Positions 33,601-43,600 of a stretch of DNA of 64,000 nt are shown here, one piece after another. The notes under the pieces are model-generated. The model was not told the DNA's origin, did no database searches, and worked only from the letters and a program-made list of their open reading frames with translations. Position 1 is the stretch's first letter, and every line of letters starts with the position of its first letter. The position numbers and the translations under genes were made by a program. Source of the DNA: Arthrobacter sp. PsM3 (GTDB lineage: Bacteria > Actinomycetota > Actinomycetes > Actinomycetales > Micrococcaceae); assembly GCF_030433895.1 (NCBI RefSeq), contig NZ_JARUXE010000001.1, positions 62,001 through 126,000 on the forward strand, read 5' to 3'.

Positions 33601-35514
33601 TTACAGTCCGGGAACGGCGTCTTCCGCCACGGCGCTGGCTTCGCTGAACTGGGTTCGGTACAGCTCGGCATACCGGCCCTCAGCGGCCAGCAGCTCGGTG
33701 TGCGTTCCGCGCTCCACGATCCTGCCGTCCTCCACCACGAGGATGGCGTCGGCGGCCCGGATGGTCGAGAGCCGGTGGGCAATCACGACGGCGGTGCGGC
33801 CTTCGAGCGCCGCGCCGAGCGCCTCCTGGACAGCAGCTTCGTTGGTCGAGTCCAGGGCAGCAGTGGCCTCGTCCAGGATCACGACGCGCGGCTGCGCAAT
33901 GAGCAGACGGGCGATGGTGAGCCGCTGGCGTTCGCCGCCGGAAAGCCGGTAGCCGCGCTCGCCCACCACGGTGTTCAGGCCGTCCGGGAGCGAGCGGATC
34001 ATGTCTTCCAGCCGGGCCTGCCGCAGGACATCCCACATGAGCTCGTCGCTGGCATCCGGACGGGCCAGTCGCAGATTGGAGGCGATGCTCTCGTGGAACA
34101 GGTGCCCGTCCTGGGTCACCATGCCGAGGGTGTGCCGCAACGAATCGAAGGTGAGGTCCCGGACGTCCACCCCGGTCCCGGGCGTGGCCCCGCCGAAGCG
34201 GACGGCACCGGAATCGACGTCGTACAGGCGCGACAGCAGCTGCGCGATGGTGGACTTGCCGGCCCCTGAGGAGCCCACGAGGGCGACGGTCTGGCCGGGT
34301 TCCACCCGGAAGCTGATGCCGTGCAGCACCTCTTCGCCGCCCCGCGTGTCCAGGGTGGACACGTCCTCCAACGAGGCGAGCGAGACCTTGTCCGCCGAAG
34401 GGTAGGAGAAGCGGACGTCGTCGAACTCCACGGACAGCGGCCCGGGGGGCGATGACACCGCGTCGGGCTTCTGCTCGATGAGCGGCTTGAGGTCCAGGAT
34501 CTCGAAGACCCGCTCGAAGCTGACCAGGGCGCTCATGATCTCGACCCGGGCGTTGGAGAGCGCCGTGAGCGGCGCGTACAGGCGGGTGAGCAGCAGTGCC
34601 AGCACCACGACGTCGCCCGCGGCCAGTTGCCCCTGCAGCGCCAGGAAGCCGCCGAGGCCGTAGACCAGCGCGAGGGCCAGCGCTGAGACGAGCGTCAGGG
34701 CCGTCACGAAGGTGAACTGCAGCATCGCCGTCCGGATGCCGATGTCCCGCACACGGCCGGCGCGGACGGCGAATTCCCGCGATTCCTCGTCGGGACGGCC
34801 GAAGAGCTTCACCAGGGTGGCGCCGGGGGCGGAGAAGCGCTCCGTCATCTGGGTGCCCATGGAGGCGTTGTGCTCCGCGGCTTCGCGGCGCAGGTCGGCC
34901 AGCTTGGAGCCCATCCGGCGGGCCGGGATCAGGAAGATCGGCAGCAGGATCATGGCGAGCACGGTGATGAGCCAGGACTTGCCCAGCATCACCACGAGGG
35001 TCAGCGCAAGCGCGACAACGTTGCTGACGACGCCGGAGAGGGTCCCGGCGAAGGCCGACTGCGCGCCGATCACATCGTTGTTCAGCCGGCTCACCAGGGC
35101 CCCGGTGCGGGTGCGGGTGAAGAAGGCGATCGGCATCTTCTGCACGTGGTCGAAGACCTTGGTGCGCAGGTCCACGATCACGCCCTCGCCGATCGTGGAG
35201 GACAGCCAGCGGGTGACCAGCCCCAGCCCGGCTTCGGCGACCGCCACAATGGCGATCAGCACGGCCAGCCAGACCACGACATCGGTGCCCGCGCCGGCGA
35301 TGATCGCGTCGACGACCTGCCCGGCGAGGACCGGCGTGGCGACGGCCAGGACGGCCATCACGATGGACAGGAGCACGAAGGCGATCAGCTGGCCCTTGTG
35401 CGGACGGGCGAAGCTGAACACCCGCTTGAGCGTCTCCTTCGAGAACGGCTTCGAGCCGCTCGAGGCGCGGGTGATGTTGTAAAGGGAGCTCCAGGCTACC
35501 CGGTCCATGCTCAT
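33601..35514 (-). CDS. ABC exporter, fused permease-ATPase (MDR/LmrA type)
   Basis: A 637-residue half transporter: six transmembrane helices (about 35-330) followed by an NBD with Walker A GSSGAGKST, Q-loop VTQDGHLFHES, signature LSGGERQRLTIARLL, Walker B VVILDEATAALD and H-loop IAHRLST. It should work as a homodimer exporting drugs or lipids. A FSYPSADKVSLASLEDVSTLDTRGGEEV stretch makes the region before Walker A unusually long by about 15 residues. Its start overlaps the end of the ABC-F gene (ATGA), so exporter and ribosome-protection-like protein are co-translated. Confidence 0.93.
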   Translation of the reverse strand: MSMDRVAWSSLYNITRASSGSKPFSKETLKRVFSFARPHKGQLIAFVLLSIVMAVLAVATPVLAGQVVDAIIAGAGTDVVVWLAVLIAIVAVAEAGLGLVTRWLSSTIGEGVIVDLRTKVFDHVQKMPIAFFTRTRTGALVSRLNNDVIGAQSAFAGTLSGVVSNVVALALTLVVMLGKSWLITVLAMILLPIFLIPARRMGSKLADLRREAAEHNASMGTQMTERFSAPGATLVKLFGRPDEESREFAVRAGRVRDIGIRTAMLQFTFVTALTLVSALALALVYGLGGFLALQGQLAAGDVVVLALLLTRLYAPLTALSNARVEIMSALVSFERVFEILDLKPLIEQKPDAVSSPPGPLSVEFDDVRFSYPSADKVSLASLEDVSTLDTRGGEEVLHGISFRVEPGQTVALVGSSGAGKSTIAQLLSRLYDVDSGAVRFGGATPGTGVDVRDLTFDSLRHTLGMVTQDGHLFHESIASNLRLARPDASDELMWDVLRQARLEDMIRSLPDGLNTVVGERGYRLSGGERQRLTIARLLIAQPRVVILDEATAALDSTNEAAVQEALGAALEGRTAVVIAHRLSTIRAADAILVVEDGRIVERGTHTELLAAEGRYAELYRTQFSEASAVAEDAVPGL

Positions 35515-37181
35515 GTGTTGTTGCCTTTCGGGGCGGTGTGGCCCAGCAGCTCGGTGACGACGCCGTTGTCCACGTTCCAGCGCGCGTCAAGGCGCACGTT
35601 TTCCAGCAGCCGGCGGTCGTGGGTGACCAGCAGCAGGGCGCCGTCGTAGCTTTCGAGGGCTTCCTCGAGCTGTTCGATCGCCGGGAGGTCCAGATGGTTG
35701 GTGGGTTCGTCGAGCACCAGCAGGTTCACGCCGCGGGCCTGCAGCAGGGCCAGTGCGGCCCGGGTCCGCTCCCCCGGCGAGAGTGAATCCACCGGGCGGG
35801 AGGTGTGGTCTGCCTTGAGTCCGAACTTGGCCAGCAGGGTGCGGACCTCGGCCGGGGTCCGGTCCGTGAGCACGGCTTCGACGGCGTCTCCCAGTTTCAG
35901 GTCGCCGGCCAGCAGCCCGCGTGCCTGGTCGATCTCCCCGACGGCAACGGATGCACCCATGGCGGCGTCGCCGGAATCGGGCCGCTGAACGCCCAGGAGC
36001 AGCCGGAGCAGGGTGGACTTGCCGGCACCGTTGGGGCCGGTGATGCCGATCCGTTCCCCGGCATTGAGCTGCAGGTTCACGGGACCGAGGGTGAAGTCGC
36101 CCTGGTGCACGACGGCGTCGCGCAGTGTTGCCACGACGGCGCTGGAACGCGGCGCCGCCCCGATGCTGAACTGCAGCTGCCATTCCTTGCGGGGCTCGTC
36201 GACCTCCTCGAGCCGGGCAATGCGGGATTCCATCTGGCGGACCTTCTGGCCCTGCTTCTCAGAGGACTCGGTGCTGGCCGCACGCCGGATCTTGTCATTG
36301 TCCGGGTTCTTCTTCATGGCGTTCCGGACTCCCTGGGAGCTCCACTCGCGCTGGGTGCGGGCACGGGAGACGAGATCGGCCTTGGTAGTGGCAAACTCGT
36401 CGTACCGTTCCCGGGCGTGCCGGCGCGCCACGGCCCGTTCCTCCAGGTAGGCCTCGTAGCCACCGTCGTAGACGGCCACGGAGTTCTGCGCCAGGTCCAG
36501 CTCCACGATCGTGCTCACGCAGCGGGCGAGGAACTCACGGTCGTGGGAAACCAGCACCACGCCACCGCGGAGTCCCTGCACGAACGCCTCGAGTTTGGCC
36601 AGTCCGTTGAGGTCCAGGTCGTTCGTGGGCTCGTCCAGGAGCACGATGTCGAACCGGCTCAGCAGCAGGGCCGCGAGCGCCACTCGGGCAGCCTGTCCGC
36701 CGGAGAGCCCGGTCATGTCGGCGTCCTGGCCCACCTCAAGGCCAAGGTCGGCCAGGACAGCCGGGATGCGTTCGTCCAGGTCCGCGGCACCCGAGGCCAT
36801 CCAGCGATCGAACGCGAGCGAGTAGCCGTCCTCGGAGCCGGGGGCGCCACTGCCAAGGGCGTCCGCTGCGGACTCCATGTCCAGGGTGGCCCGGGCGCAG
36901 CCGGTGCGCCGCGCGATGTAGCCGCCCACCGTCTCGCCGGCGATCCTCTCGTGCTCCTGGGGCAGCCAGCCGACAAACGCATCTGCCGGGGATAGGCTGA
37001 CGGTGCCTTCCTGCGGCTCGTCGACGCCGGCCAGCAGCCGCAGCAGGGTGGATTTGCCCGCGCCGTTGGCGCCGACGACGCCGACGACGTCGCCGGGCGC
37101 GACAGTCAGGGAGAGTTTGGAGAAGAGTGTGCGGTGGTCGTGACCACCGGAGAGGTCCTTGGCAACAAGGGTTGCAGTCAT
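35511..37181 (-). CDS. ABC-F family ATPase
   Basis: A 556-residue soluble protein with two NBDs and no membrane segments. NBD1: [35 protein letters not shown]. The linker contains the charged P-site tRNA-interaction motif region (ARRHARERYDEFATTKADLVSRARTQREWSSQG). NBD2: [39 protein letters not shown] proteins act at the ribosomal E-site, either as translation factors or as antibiotic-resistance proteins. The pairing with a drug-type exporter hints at resistance, but the short linker does not prove the ARE type. Confidence 0.92.
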   Translation of the reverse strand: MTATLVAKDLSGGHDHRTLFSKLSLTVAPGDVVGVVGANGAGKSTLLRLLAGVDEPQEGTVSLSPADAFVGWLPQEHERIAGETVGGYIARRTGCARATLDMESAADALGSGAPGSEDGYSLAFDRWMASGAADLDERIPAVLADLGLEVGQDADMTGLSGGQAARVALAALLLSRFDIVLLDEPTNDLDLNGLAKLEAFVQGLRGGVVLVSHDREFLARCVSTIVELDLAQNSVAVYDGGYEAYLEERAVARRHARERYDEFATTKADLVSRARTQREWSSQGVRNAMKKNPDNDKIRRAASTESSEKQGQKVRQMESRIARLEEVDEPRKEWQLQFSIGAAPRSSAVVATLRDAVVHQGDFTLGPVNLQLNAGERIGITGPNGAGKSTLLRLLLGVQRPDSGDAAMGASVAVGEIDQARGLLAGDLKLGDAVEAVLTDRTPAEVRTLLAKFGLKADHTSRPVDSLSPGERTRAALALLQARGVNLLVLDEPTNHLDLPAIEQLEEALESYDGALLLVTHDRRLLENVRLDARWNVDNGVVTELLGHTAPKGNNT

Positions 37182-37409
37182 TAGTCCATTCTCTCACCGC
37201 GGCCCGCGGCGGGGCGCCAACGGGCGCTCCAGGCAGCCTCTGGCCGCCGGGCGTAGAAGAACCCGCCGGTCCGGACTTGGGGGGTGTACGGACCAGCGGG
37301 TTCGAGCATTTAGCATAGTTGAATCAGCACCTCCCGTAAAATCAACACAGTCACCGCTCCACCGAACGTCAGAAGCCGCACTTCCATTCGACTCTGCAGG
37401 AAGCCATAA

Positions 37410-38156
37410 ATGCCCTTACCCGCCAAGGCGTTTCAACTCTGGCTCCATGGCGTTGCTCCCAACGAGAGCACCGCCGACATCTGCAGAATCTCCGGGATCA
37501 AGCGCACCACTCTCGCCCAGCAGCTGGTCCGCGGCAAGGTCGCGGAAACCACCCTTGTCAGCATCAGCCGGGCCCTGAAGCGCAGCCCCCTGGACGACCT
37601 CGCCTCGTTTGACAGCTATGCCGAACTTGTGGGGCCGCCGCAGCCGCCTACAAAGGCCGAACTCGTCAGCCAGATTGCCACCATGGATTTACTGCGGGCT
37701 GTCATTTCCCGTTCGTCTCCGGCATACGGCGGCTTTGGCGACGAGGGCAGTTCGCTGACGCCGGCGCTCGGCCCTGCCCCGCACGCCACCTCGGTCCGGA
37801 ACTGGGTGGACTCGATCGACGACGGCGAATTGCGGCACCGGGTCTCGGCAGCCACCGGAATCGCGCCGCAGAACTATTCGGCACAGTTGACCGCCAACAG
37901 GCTCTCCCCGGAACTGGCAGTCGCAACCGCACGCGCCGCGGGCGTAGGATTCACGGGCGGACTCGTCGCTACGGGCTTGATAACGGAAGCCGAGGCGGGC
38001 TGGCCTGCCCAGGCCAGGCAAGCCGCTTTGGACGGACTCTCCGATGGCGATCTCACGGCCCTGGCCGGCGAGCGGTTGCAGTCCCTCGGTAAGACCCTGC
38101 GCCGCCAGGAACAGGAACACGAACAAACTAAGAAGATATGGGAGAACCTCGGTTGA
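37410..38156 (+). CDS. HTH domain protein heading a membrane-protein operon
   Basis: A 248-residue protein. The N-terminal 60 residues look like a Cro/C1-type HTH (STADICRISGIKRTTLAQQLVRGKVAETTLVSISRALKRSP), followed by a middle region (SYAELVGPP...ISRSSPAYGGFG) and a C-terminal part with a long charged helix (ALAGERLQSLGKTLRRQEQEHEQTKKIWENL). The ATG has AGGAAG upstream. The stop overlaps the start of the first of three paralogous membrane proteins (TTGA), so it is probably their regulator or partner. I do not recognise the C-terminal domain. The 228 bases upstream hold only the promoter region. Confidence 0.75.
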   Translation: MPLPAKAFQLWLHGVAPNESTADICRISGIKRTTLAQQLVRGKVAETTLVSISRALKRSPLDDLASFDSYAELVGPPQPPTKAELVSQIATMDLLRAVISRSSPAYGGFGDEGSSLTPALGPAPHATSVRNWVDSIDDGELRHRVSAATGIAPQNYSAQLTANRLSPELAVATARAAGVGFTGGLVATGLITEAEAGWPAQARQAALDGLSDGDLTALAGERLQSLGKTLRRQEQEHEQTKKIWENLG

Positions 38157-38893
38157 TCGCGATCCTGCAGTGGACGACTCTTGCGGTCTGTGCGCTCGTG
38201 GCGCTCGCGCGGATCCCGAGCGCCCTCCGGGGTCAGAACAGGTCTGTTTTCGGCGTCTTTGTCCTCGCCACCCTCGCCGTTCTGTTCAGCATCGACGTGA
38301 GCTACCAGGCCATTGATTCGTGGCTCGGTTCGGAGAACTACACGAACCTCCTCCTGCGTTTTGTCGTTTACGGAACGGTGATGCTCGCCGGATACCGAAT
38401 TGCCAAGGCTTTCGCCGCCCGGAGGAGCGTCCGCTTGATTGTCGGCCCCGTCGGCCTCGGAGTTCTCTCAGTTATCGGCATCGCCACCGTGGTCCTCTTC
38501 CTGTTGGCCGACACAGCGGGGTCCGTCACCGGGCTGGCCACTCTTCCCTCGAGGAGCCCGAAGAATGCGGCCCTTATCGAATGGTATGCGGCGGCGGGCC
38601 GCCTCTACCCGTCGTTCGTCGCAGCGTGCATCCTCCCCGCCACTTACCTGGCCATCGGCCAGCGACTTCCCAGGGCCATCCGCATTGGAGCCCTCTTGCT
38701 GACGATCGCCTTCGCAGGCATGGCCCTCGGCTCCTTCTACCCCCTGATCCCGCCGGAAATCGGGTATGTGGAAGCCATCATCAACTACACCTCGGTGTTG
38801 TGCCTTGCGCTGGGACTCGCTTTCGTCTGGATCTCCAGCCTGCTGGCAAAACGCGTGAAAGAACGCGAAAGAACAGGGATGATTTCTCAATGA
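38153..38893 (+). CDS. Seven-helix membrane protein, paralogue 1 of 3
   Basis: A 246-residue protein. I choose the TTG start that overlaps the HTH gene stop, because GGAGAA lies six bases before it and it aligns exactly with the MIAILQWTTLAVCAL start of paralogue 2. Seven hydrophobic helices are readable, with conserved R-P/I-SALRG-NR after the first, a D...WLG..N..NLLLRF block before the third, AALIEWYAAAGRLYPS before the fifth and RLPR-IR after it. It vaguely resembles the N-terminal membrane part of MAB_1171c/DUF6545-type actinobacterial proteins, without their C-terminal domain. Function unknown. Confidence 0.75.
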   Translation: MIAILQWTTLAVCALVALARIPSALRGQNRSVFGVFVLATLAVLFSIDVSYQAIDSWLGSENYTNLLLRFVVYGTVMLAGYRIAKAFAARRSVRLIVGPVGLGVLSVIGIATVVLFLLADTAGSVTGLATLPSRSPKNAALIEWYAAAGRLYPSFVAACILPATYLAIGQRLPRAIRIGALLLTIAFAGMALGSFYPLIPPEIGYVEAIINYTSVLCLALGLAFVWISSLLAKRVKERERTGMISQ

Positions 38894-39624
38894 TCGCGAT
38901 CCTGCAGTGGACCACCTTGGCGGTGTGCGCCCTGGCTGCCATCGCCCGCATCCCAAGCGCCCTCCGGGGCGAGAACCGGTCGCTGTTCTCCATCTATGCG
39001 TTCGTTACGGCAGCAATCCTGTTGAGCATCGACGCACCGTATCTGGCCGTGGACGGGGTGCTGGGCGGCTTCAACCTGGCCAACCTGCTGCTGCGCTTCA
39101 TCATCTTCGGCACGATCTTTGCCCTGGGGCTCAGAATCGCGCGCGGGTTCGGCGCAAACGACGGCCTCCGGCTGATTACCGGGCCCTATGGGCTCGCCTT
39201 TGCGGGAGCGGCGTCAGTGGCCCTGGTGGTGGTCTTCCTGATGATGGACACGGCCGGTTCGTCCGCCGGGTTGGTAGCGGTGTACGCCAAAGACGCCCGC
39301 AATGCCGCGCTCGTGGAATACTACGGCGCCGCCGGCCGGCTCTATCCCGCGTACGTCACGCTTGCCCTCCTGCCTGCCATGGTGCGGACGCTCCGCAGCC
39401 GGCTGCCCGGCCTCGTGCGGCTCGGCGCTGGCCTGTTGGCGGTCGGGTCAGTGGCCATGACGCTGAGCCTCCTGTCCCCCGTCATTCCTCCATCGCTGGG
39501 ATATCTGCGGTTCGTCTTCAGCTACGCCGCCATCTTGTGCCTCGTGGTGGGGCTTGCCGTGATCTGGGCGTCGAAAATAGTGGCAGCGAAGTCGCGGAAA
39601 GCGCACACTGGCTTGACCGGCTAG
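38890..39624 (+). CDS. Seven-helix membrane protein, paralogue 2 of 3
   Basis: A 244-residue protein clearly homologous to its neighbours: the first 30 codons are close to those of paralogue 1 even at the DNA level (both begin ATCGCGATCCTGCAGTGGAC after the start), so the duplication is recent or under conversion. Shared landmarks: RIPSALRGENRS, VDGVLGGFNLANLLLRF, AALVEYYGAAGRLYPAYV, SRLPGLVRLGAG. The start overlaps the stop of paralogue 1 (ATGA). Likely to form hetero-oligomers or to be differently tuned copies of one receptor or transporter; no function is known. Confidence 0.77.
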   Translation: MIAILQWTTLAVCALAAIARIPSALRGENRSLFSIYAFVTAAILLSIDAPYLAVDGVLGGFNLANLLLRFIIFGTIFALGLRIARGFGANDGLRLITGPYGLAFAGAASVALVVVFLMMDTAGSSAGLVAVYAKDARNAALVEYYGAAGRLYPAYVTLALLPAMVRTLRSRLPGLVRLGAGLLAVGSVAMTLSLLSPVIPPSLGYLRFVFSYAAILCLVVGLAVIWASKIVAAKSRKAHTGLTG

Positions 39625-39664
39625 CAGCTGTGGGCTGCGCCGCGGAGCGACGGGGGGAACCCTG

Positions 39665-40405
39665 ATGATGGCAACCCTGGAATGGGTGACGCTGGCTGTC
39701 TGCAGCGCGGCATTTCTCCTGCGTGCACCGGACGCTGTGCGCGGACGCAACAGAACCGTTTTCGGAATCCTCTTCCTCGGGACATTGTGCAGTGTGCTCG
39801 CCGTGTCCGAACTCTACGAGGCCGTGGACGGCGTGCTGGGCGGACGGAAGCTCACCAGCCTCATTCTGCGTTATCTCGTCTTTGCAACTGTCCTGCTCGT
39901 TGGTCTCCGTCTCATGCGGGGTCTCGCCGCAGCCAGGGCCCACGCACTGATTGCCGGCGGAATCGGCCGTTGGGCGCTGGGGCTCAGCTGCCTGGCCGTG
40001 ACGGTGACCTTCTTCCTGATGGGCACTTATTCATCACAGGACGGGCTTCAGGTCCTGGCCGGCGGCGAACCGAACGCGGCCCTGGAGTCGTATTTTACGG
40101 CGGCCGGGCGCGCCTATCCCGCATACGTCTCGCTCGTCCTGGTGCCTCCCTTGCTGGCGACGGTCAGGAGCCGGCTGCCGCGTCTGGTCAGGGCCGGTGC
40201 CCTGCTGGTGCTGTTCGGCGCATTCTTCGCGGTACTGACCTTTCCGGCCTCTTTCGCGCCGGACAGTTGGGCCGGGGCGCAGCATGTCATCAACTACTCA
40301 GCGGCCCTGGGCTACGTCGTGGGCCTCGTCCTCTTCTGGTTTTCCGGGCTGATCTCGAACGAATCTGGTAACAGAAATGCAACATTACGTAAGGACCGCA
40401 ACTAG
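39665..40405 (+). CDS. Seven-helix membrane protein, paralogue 3 of 3
   Basis: A 246-residue protein of the same family but more diverged (MATLEWVTLAVCSAAFLLRAPDAVRGRNRTVFG, AVDGVLGGRKLTSLILRY, AALESYFTAAGRAYPAYVS, SRLPRLVRAGALL). Two consecutive ATG codons are possible starts; alignment favours the second (39668). It is separated from paralogue 2 by 40 bases with its own GGGGGGAA ribosome-binding site, unlike the overlapping first two. The C-terminus is a short polar tail. A hairpin 120 bases downstream ends the operon. Confidence 0.77.
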   Translation: MMATLEWVTLAVCSAAFLLRAPDAVRGRNRTVFGILFLGTLCSVLAVSELYEAVDGVLGGRKLTSLILRYLVFATVLLVGLRLMRGLAAARAHALIAGGIGRWALGLSCLAVTVTFFLMGTYSSQDGLQVLAGGEPNAALESYFTAAGRAYPAYVSLVLVPPLLATVRSRLPRLVRAGALLVLFGAFFAVLTFPASFAPDSWAGAQHVINYSAALGYVVGLVLFWFSGLISNESGNRNATLRKDRN

Positions 40406-40523
40406 GCATTCACAAAATCATTAGACCGTGAGAGAATCATGAATGTGTGAAAGCGGCATTCGCTTCGTGAACGGGGACAATCCGTGCGGAGCCGAGGCAG
40501 CCGCCCAAGCACCATTGGGGGGA

Positions 40524-40559
40524 TGAGTGGTAGCGGTCCAACTGGACCGCTCCCACTCA
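40524..40559 (+). terminator. Terminator of the HTH-membrane protein operon
   Basis: 17-base arms (TGAGTGGTAGCGGTCCA at 40524-40540; partner 40543-40559) with one mismatch, followed by GCCTGTTTAAC. It lies in the 221-base gap before the convergent mannosidase gene; nothing else is evident in that gap. Confidence 0.7.
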
Positions 40560-40626
40560 GCCTGTTTAACGGCGCATTCCTGCCGGAGAGTCTCCCGGCG
40601 GCGCCTTACCGGCCCGGACCGCGGCC

Positions 40627-43600
40627 TCAGCGCACAAACCTGAGGGTCACCAGCTGGAATGGCCGGAGCGCCAGTTCCGCCGAGTCCGCCGCCGCAGTCA
40701 CGCCGGGCGCAGCCGCCGGACGTTCCAGCAGGTCCACCGGATGGACGCCGCTGACGCCGAAGTTGGCTCTCACGTGCCCGGCGGACCGCTCCCCCAGGGA
40801 TTCGTAAACCCGCACGACCACATCGCCGGAGCCGTCCTCGGCGAGCTTCACGGCTTCAACCACCAGCGCCGGATTGGAAACCGTGAGGAGCGGTTCCACG
40901 CCGTGCGCGCCCTTGAGGACCCGGGGCGCCAGGTTCGTGCGGTAGCCCTCTTCGACGGCGTCGGCGATGCTGGCACCGGGACGGATGGTGACGTTCAATT
41001 CGTGCAGGCCGCGGTCCGCCCCGGGGTCCGGGAACTTGGGCGCGCGCAGCAGGGAGAGCCGCACGGTGGTGGTCGTCCCGCCGTCGTCCTCCCGGATAGT
41101 CCGGGTGACGTCATGTCCGTACGTTGACGAGTTGGACAGCGCCACGCCGTAGCCGGGTTCGGCGACGTGAATCCACCGGTGGGCGCAGATCTCGAATTTC
41201 GCCGCCTCCCAGGAGGTGTTGAGATGCGTCGGGCGGAACACGTGACCGAACTGGGTTTCCGAGGCGGAGCGGTCGGCCCGGACATCGAGGGCGAACCCGA
41301 GCTTGAGCAGCTTTTCGCTTTCCTGCCAGTCCACTGCCGTGGAAATCGCCAGGGACGCCGCCCCCGGCGCCAGCGAGATCCGCTGTGTCACCGCTGAAGC
41401 GCCCGCCAGCCGCTCCACCACGACGGCGGCATCCCCGCCGCTGCGCTCCACTGCCACCGAGCGCGCGGCAGCCAGCCGGACGACGTTGCGGCGGTAGAAG
41501 GCGTCGATGTCCCAGGCATCCCATTCGTTGGGGGTGTCCCGGTGCAGTTCCAGCAGGTTCCCGAACTGCCCGGGGGCGATCGCATCGCGTCCGCTCGCAT
41601 GGTCGGTCAGGGATTCCAGCAGGCCATCGGCGTTGATGACGGCCCGGACGATCCCGTTGTCCAGGACGAAGCTGCCGGCTGCCTCGGTGACGAGCACCGG
41701 CTGCCCCGCGGCGGCCGGCGCGGCGATGGCAAGCGGGGCGACGCCGGTGCGCTCGTGCGGGGCGGCGTTGAGCAGGAAGTCAGTTTCCCCGGCGCCCAGC
41801 ATCGCGCCCGCGGCGCCGGCGATGATCTCCTCGAGCTGCCCGCCGACGGCGGCATAGTTCCGCTCGGCGTCCTGGTGCACCCAGGCGATGGAGCTGCCGG
41901 GGAGGATGTCGTGGAACTGCTGCAGCAGGACGAGGCGCCAGAGCCGTTTCAGCTCTGCTGCGGGGTAATGGTACCCGGCGCGCACGGCGGCTGTGGCGCA
42001 CCAGAGTTCCGCTTCCCGCAGCAGGTGTTCGCTGCGCCGGTTGCCCAGTTTTGTCTTGGCCTGGCTGGTGTAGGTGCCGCGGTGCAGTTCGAGGTACATC
42101 TCGCCGACCCAGACCGGGAGCGCCTCGTACTCGGCCTGGGCGCGGGCGAAGAAGGTGGCGGCCGGGCCGATTTCCACTTTCGGCGACCCTTCCAGGTCCG
42201 CAGTGCGGCGCGCCGCCGCCAGCATTTCACGGGTGGGGCCGCCGCCGCCGTCGCCGTAGCCAAACGGGACCAGCGAGGTGGTGCCCCGGCCGTGGTCCCG
42301 GTAGTTCCGCTCGGCGTGGGCGAGCTCACGGCCGCTGAGTTCGGAGCTGTAACTGTCCACCGGCGGGAAATGCGTGAAGAGCCGGGTGCCGTCGATTCCT
42401 TCCCAGTCGAAGGTGTGGTGCGGCATCCGGTTGACCTGGTTCCAGGAGATTTTCTGGGTGAGGAACCACTTGCTGCCTGCGGCCTTGACGATCTGCGGCA
42501 TGGCCGCGGAATAGCCGAAGGTGTCCGGAAGCCACGCTTCCTCGCACTCCACGCCGAACTCGGCCAGGAAGAAGCTCTTTCCCTCCAGGAATTGGCGGGC
42601 AATGGCCTCGCCGCCGGGCATGTTGGTGTCCGACTCGACCCACATGCCGCCCACGGGGACGAACTGTCCGGTTTTGACCTTCTCCCGGATCCGCTCGAAC
42701 AGCTCGGGGTACAGTTCCTTGGTCCAGGCGAGCTGCTGGGCCGAGGAGCACGAGAACACGAACCCCGGATCTTCGTCCATCAGGGCCACGACGTTGGAGA
42801 AGGTGCGGGCGCACTTGCGGATGGTTTCCCGGACGGGCCAGAGCCAGGCGGAGTCGATGTGGGCGTGTCCGGTGGCGAGCAGGTGGTGCGCCGAGGCGTA
42901 GGCCGGGCGGGCCAGGACCCCGGCGAGGGCCTCCCGCCCGGCGCCTGCTGTGCCCGGAACGTCGTCGGGGTCCATGACGTCCAGCATCCGTTCCAGCGCG
43001 CGCAGGATTTCGTGACGGCGGGGCAGTTCCATCGGCAGCTCGTGCATCAGGCCGCTGAGGGTCCGGATGTCCTGCTGCAGCTCCCAGACGGTCTGGTTGA
43101 GTTCGGCGATGACGATCCCGCCGAGCCGGTATTTCGGGTCGTTTCCCGCGGTCGCCTTGTCCCCGTAAGGGGTGGCTGCGAAGGTCCAGCCCTGCGACAG
43201 ATCGGGGTTGGCGGCCGCCTCGACGTAGAAGTCGACCGACATCCCGCTGCCCAGAAGCTTCAGCGGGATGTATTGGTTCCGTGGCGAGATGGCTTTGACG
43301 ATGGTGCCGTCCGGGCGCCAGGCGATTCCTTCGCATTGGAAGCCGGGAAGGTCGCTGCTGAAGCCCAGGTCGACGATAATTTCGACCGAGGTGTCCGGTG
43401 CCGTGCCCCAGGCATCCGGAACCTGCCCCTGCAGGCGCAGCCATTTGGTGCTCCACGGCCGCCCCCAGGCGGCCCCGTGCTCCAGCGGTGTGAACCGCTG
43501 CCGGAGCGCCTCCAGGGCCGGCACCGGTTCATCCGGGACATCCCAGCTGCTGAGGGTGAGCGGCTCGCTGCGCGGATAGACCGCGGGGACGATGCGTTCG

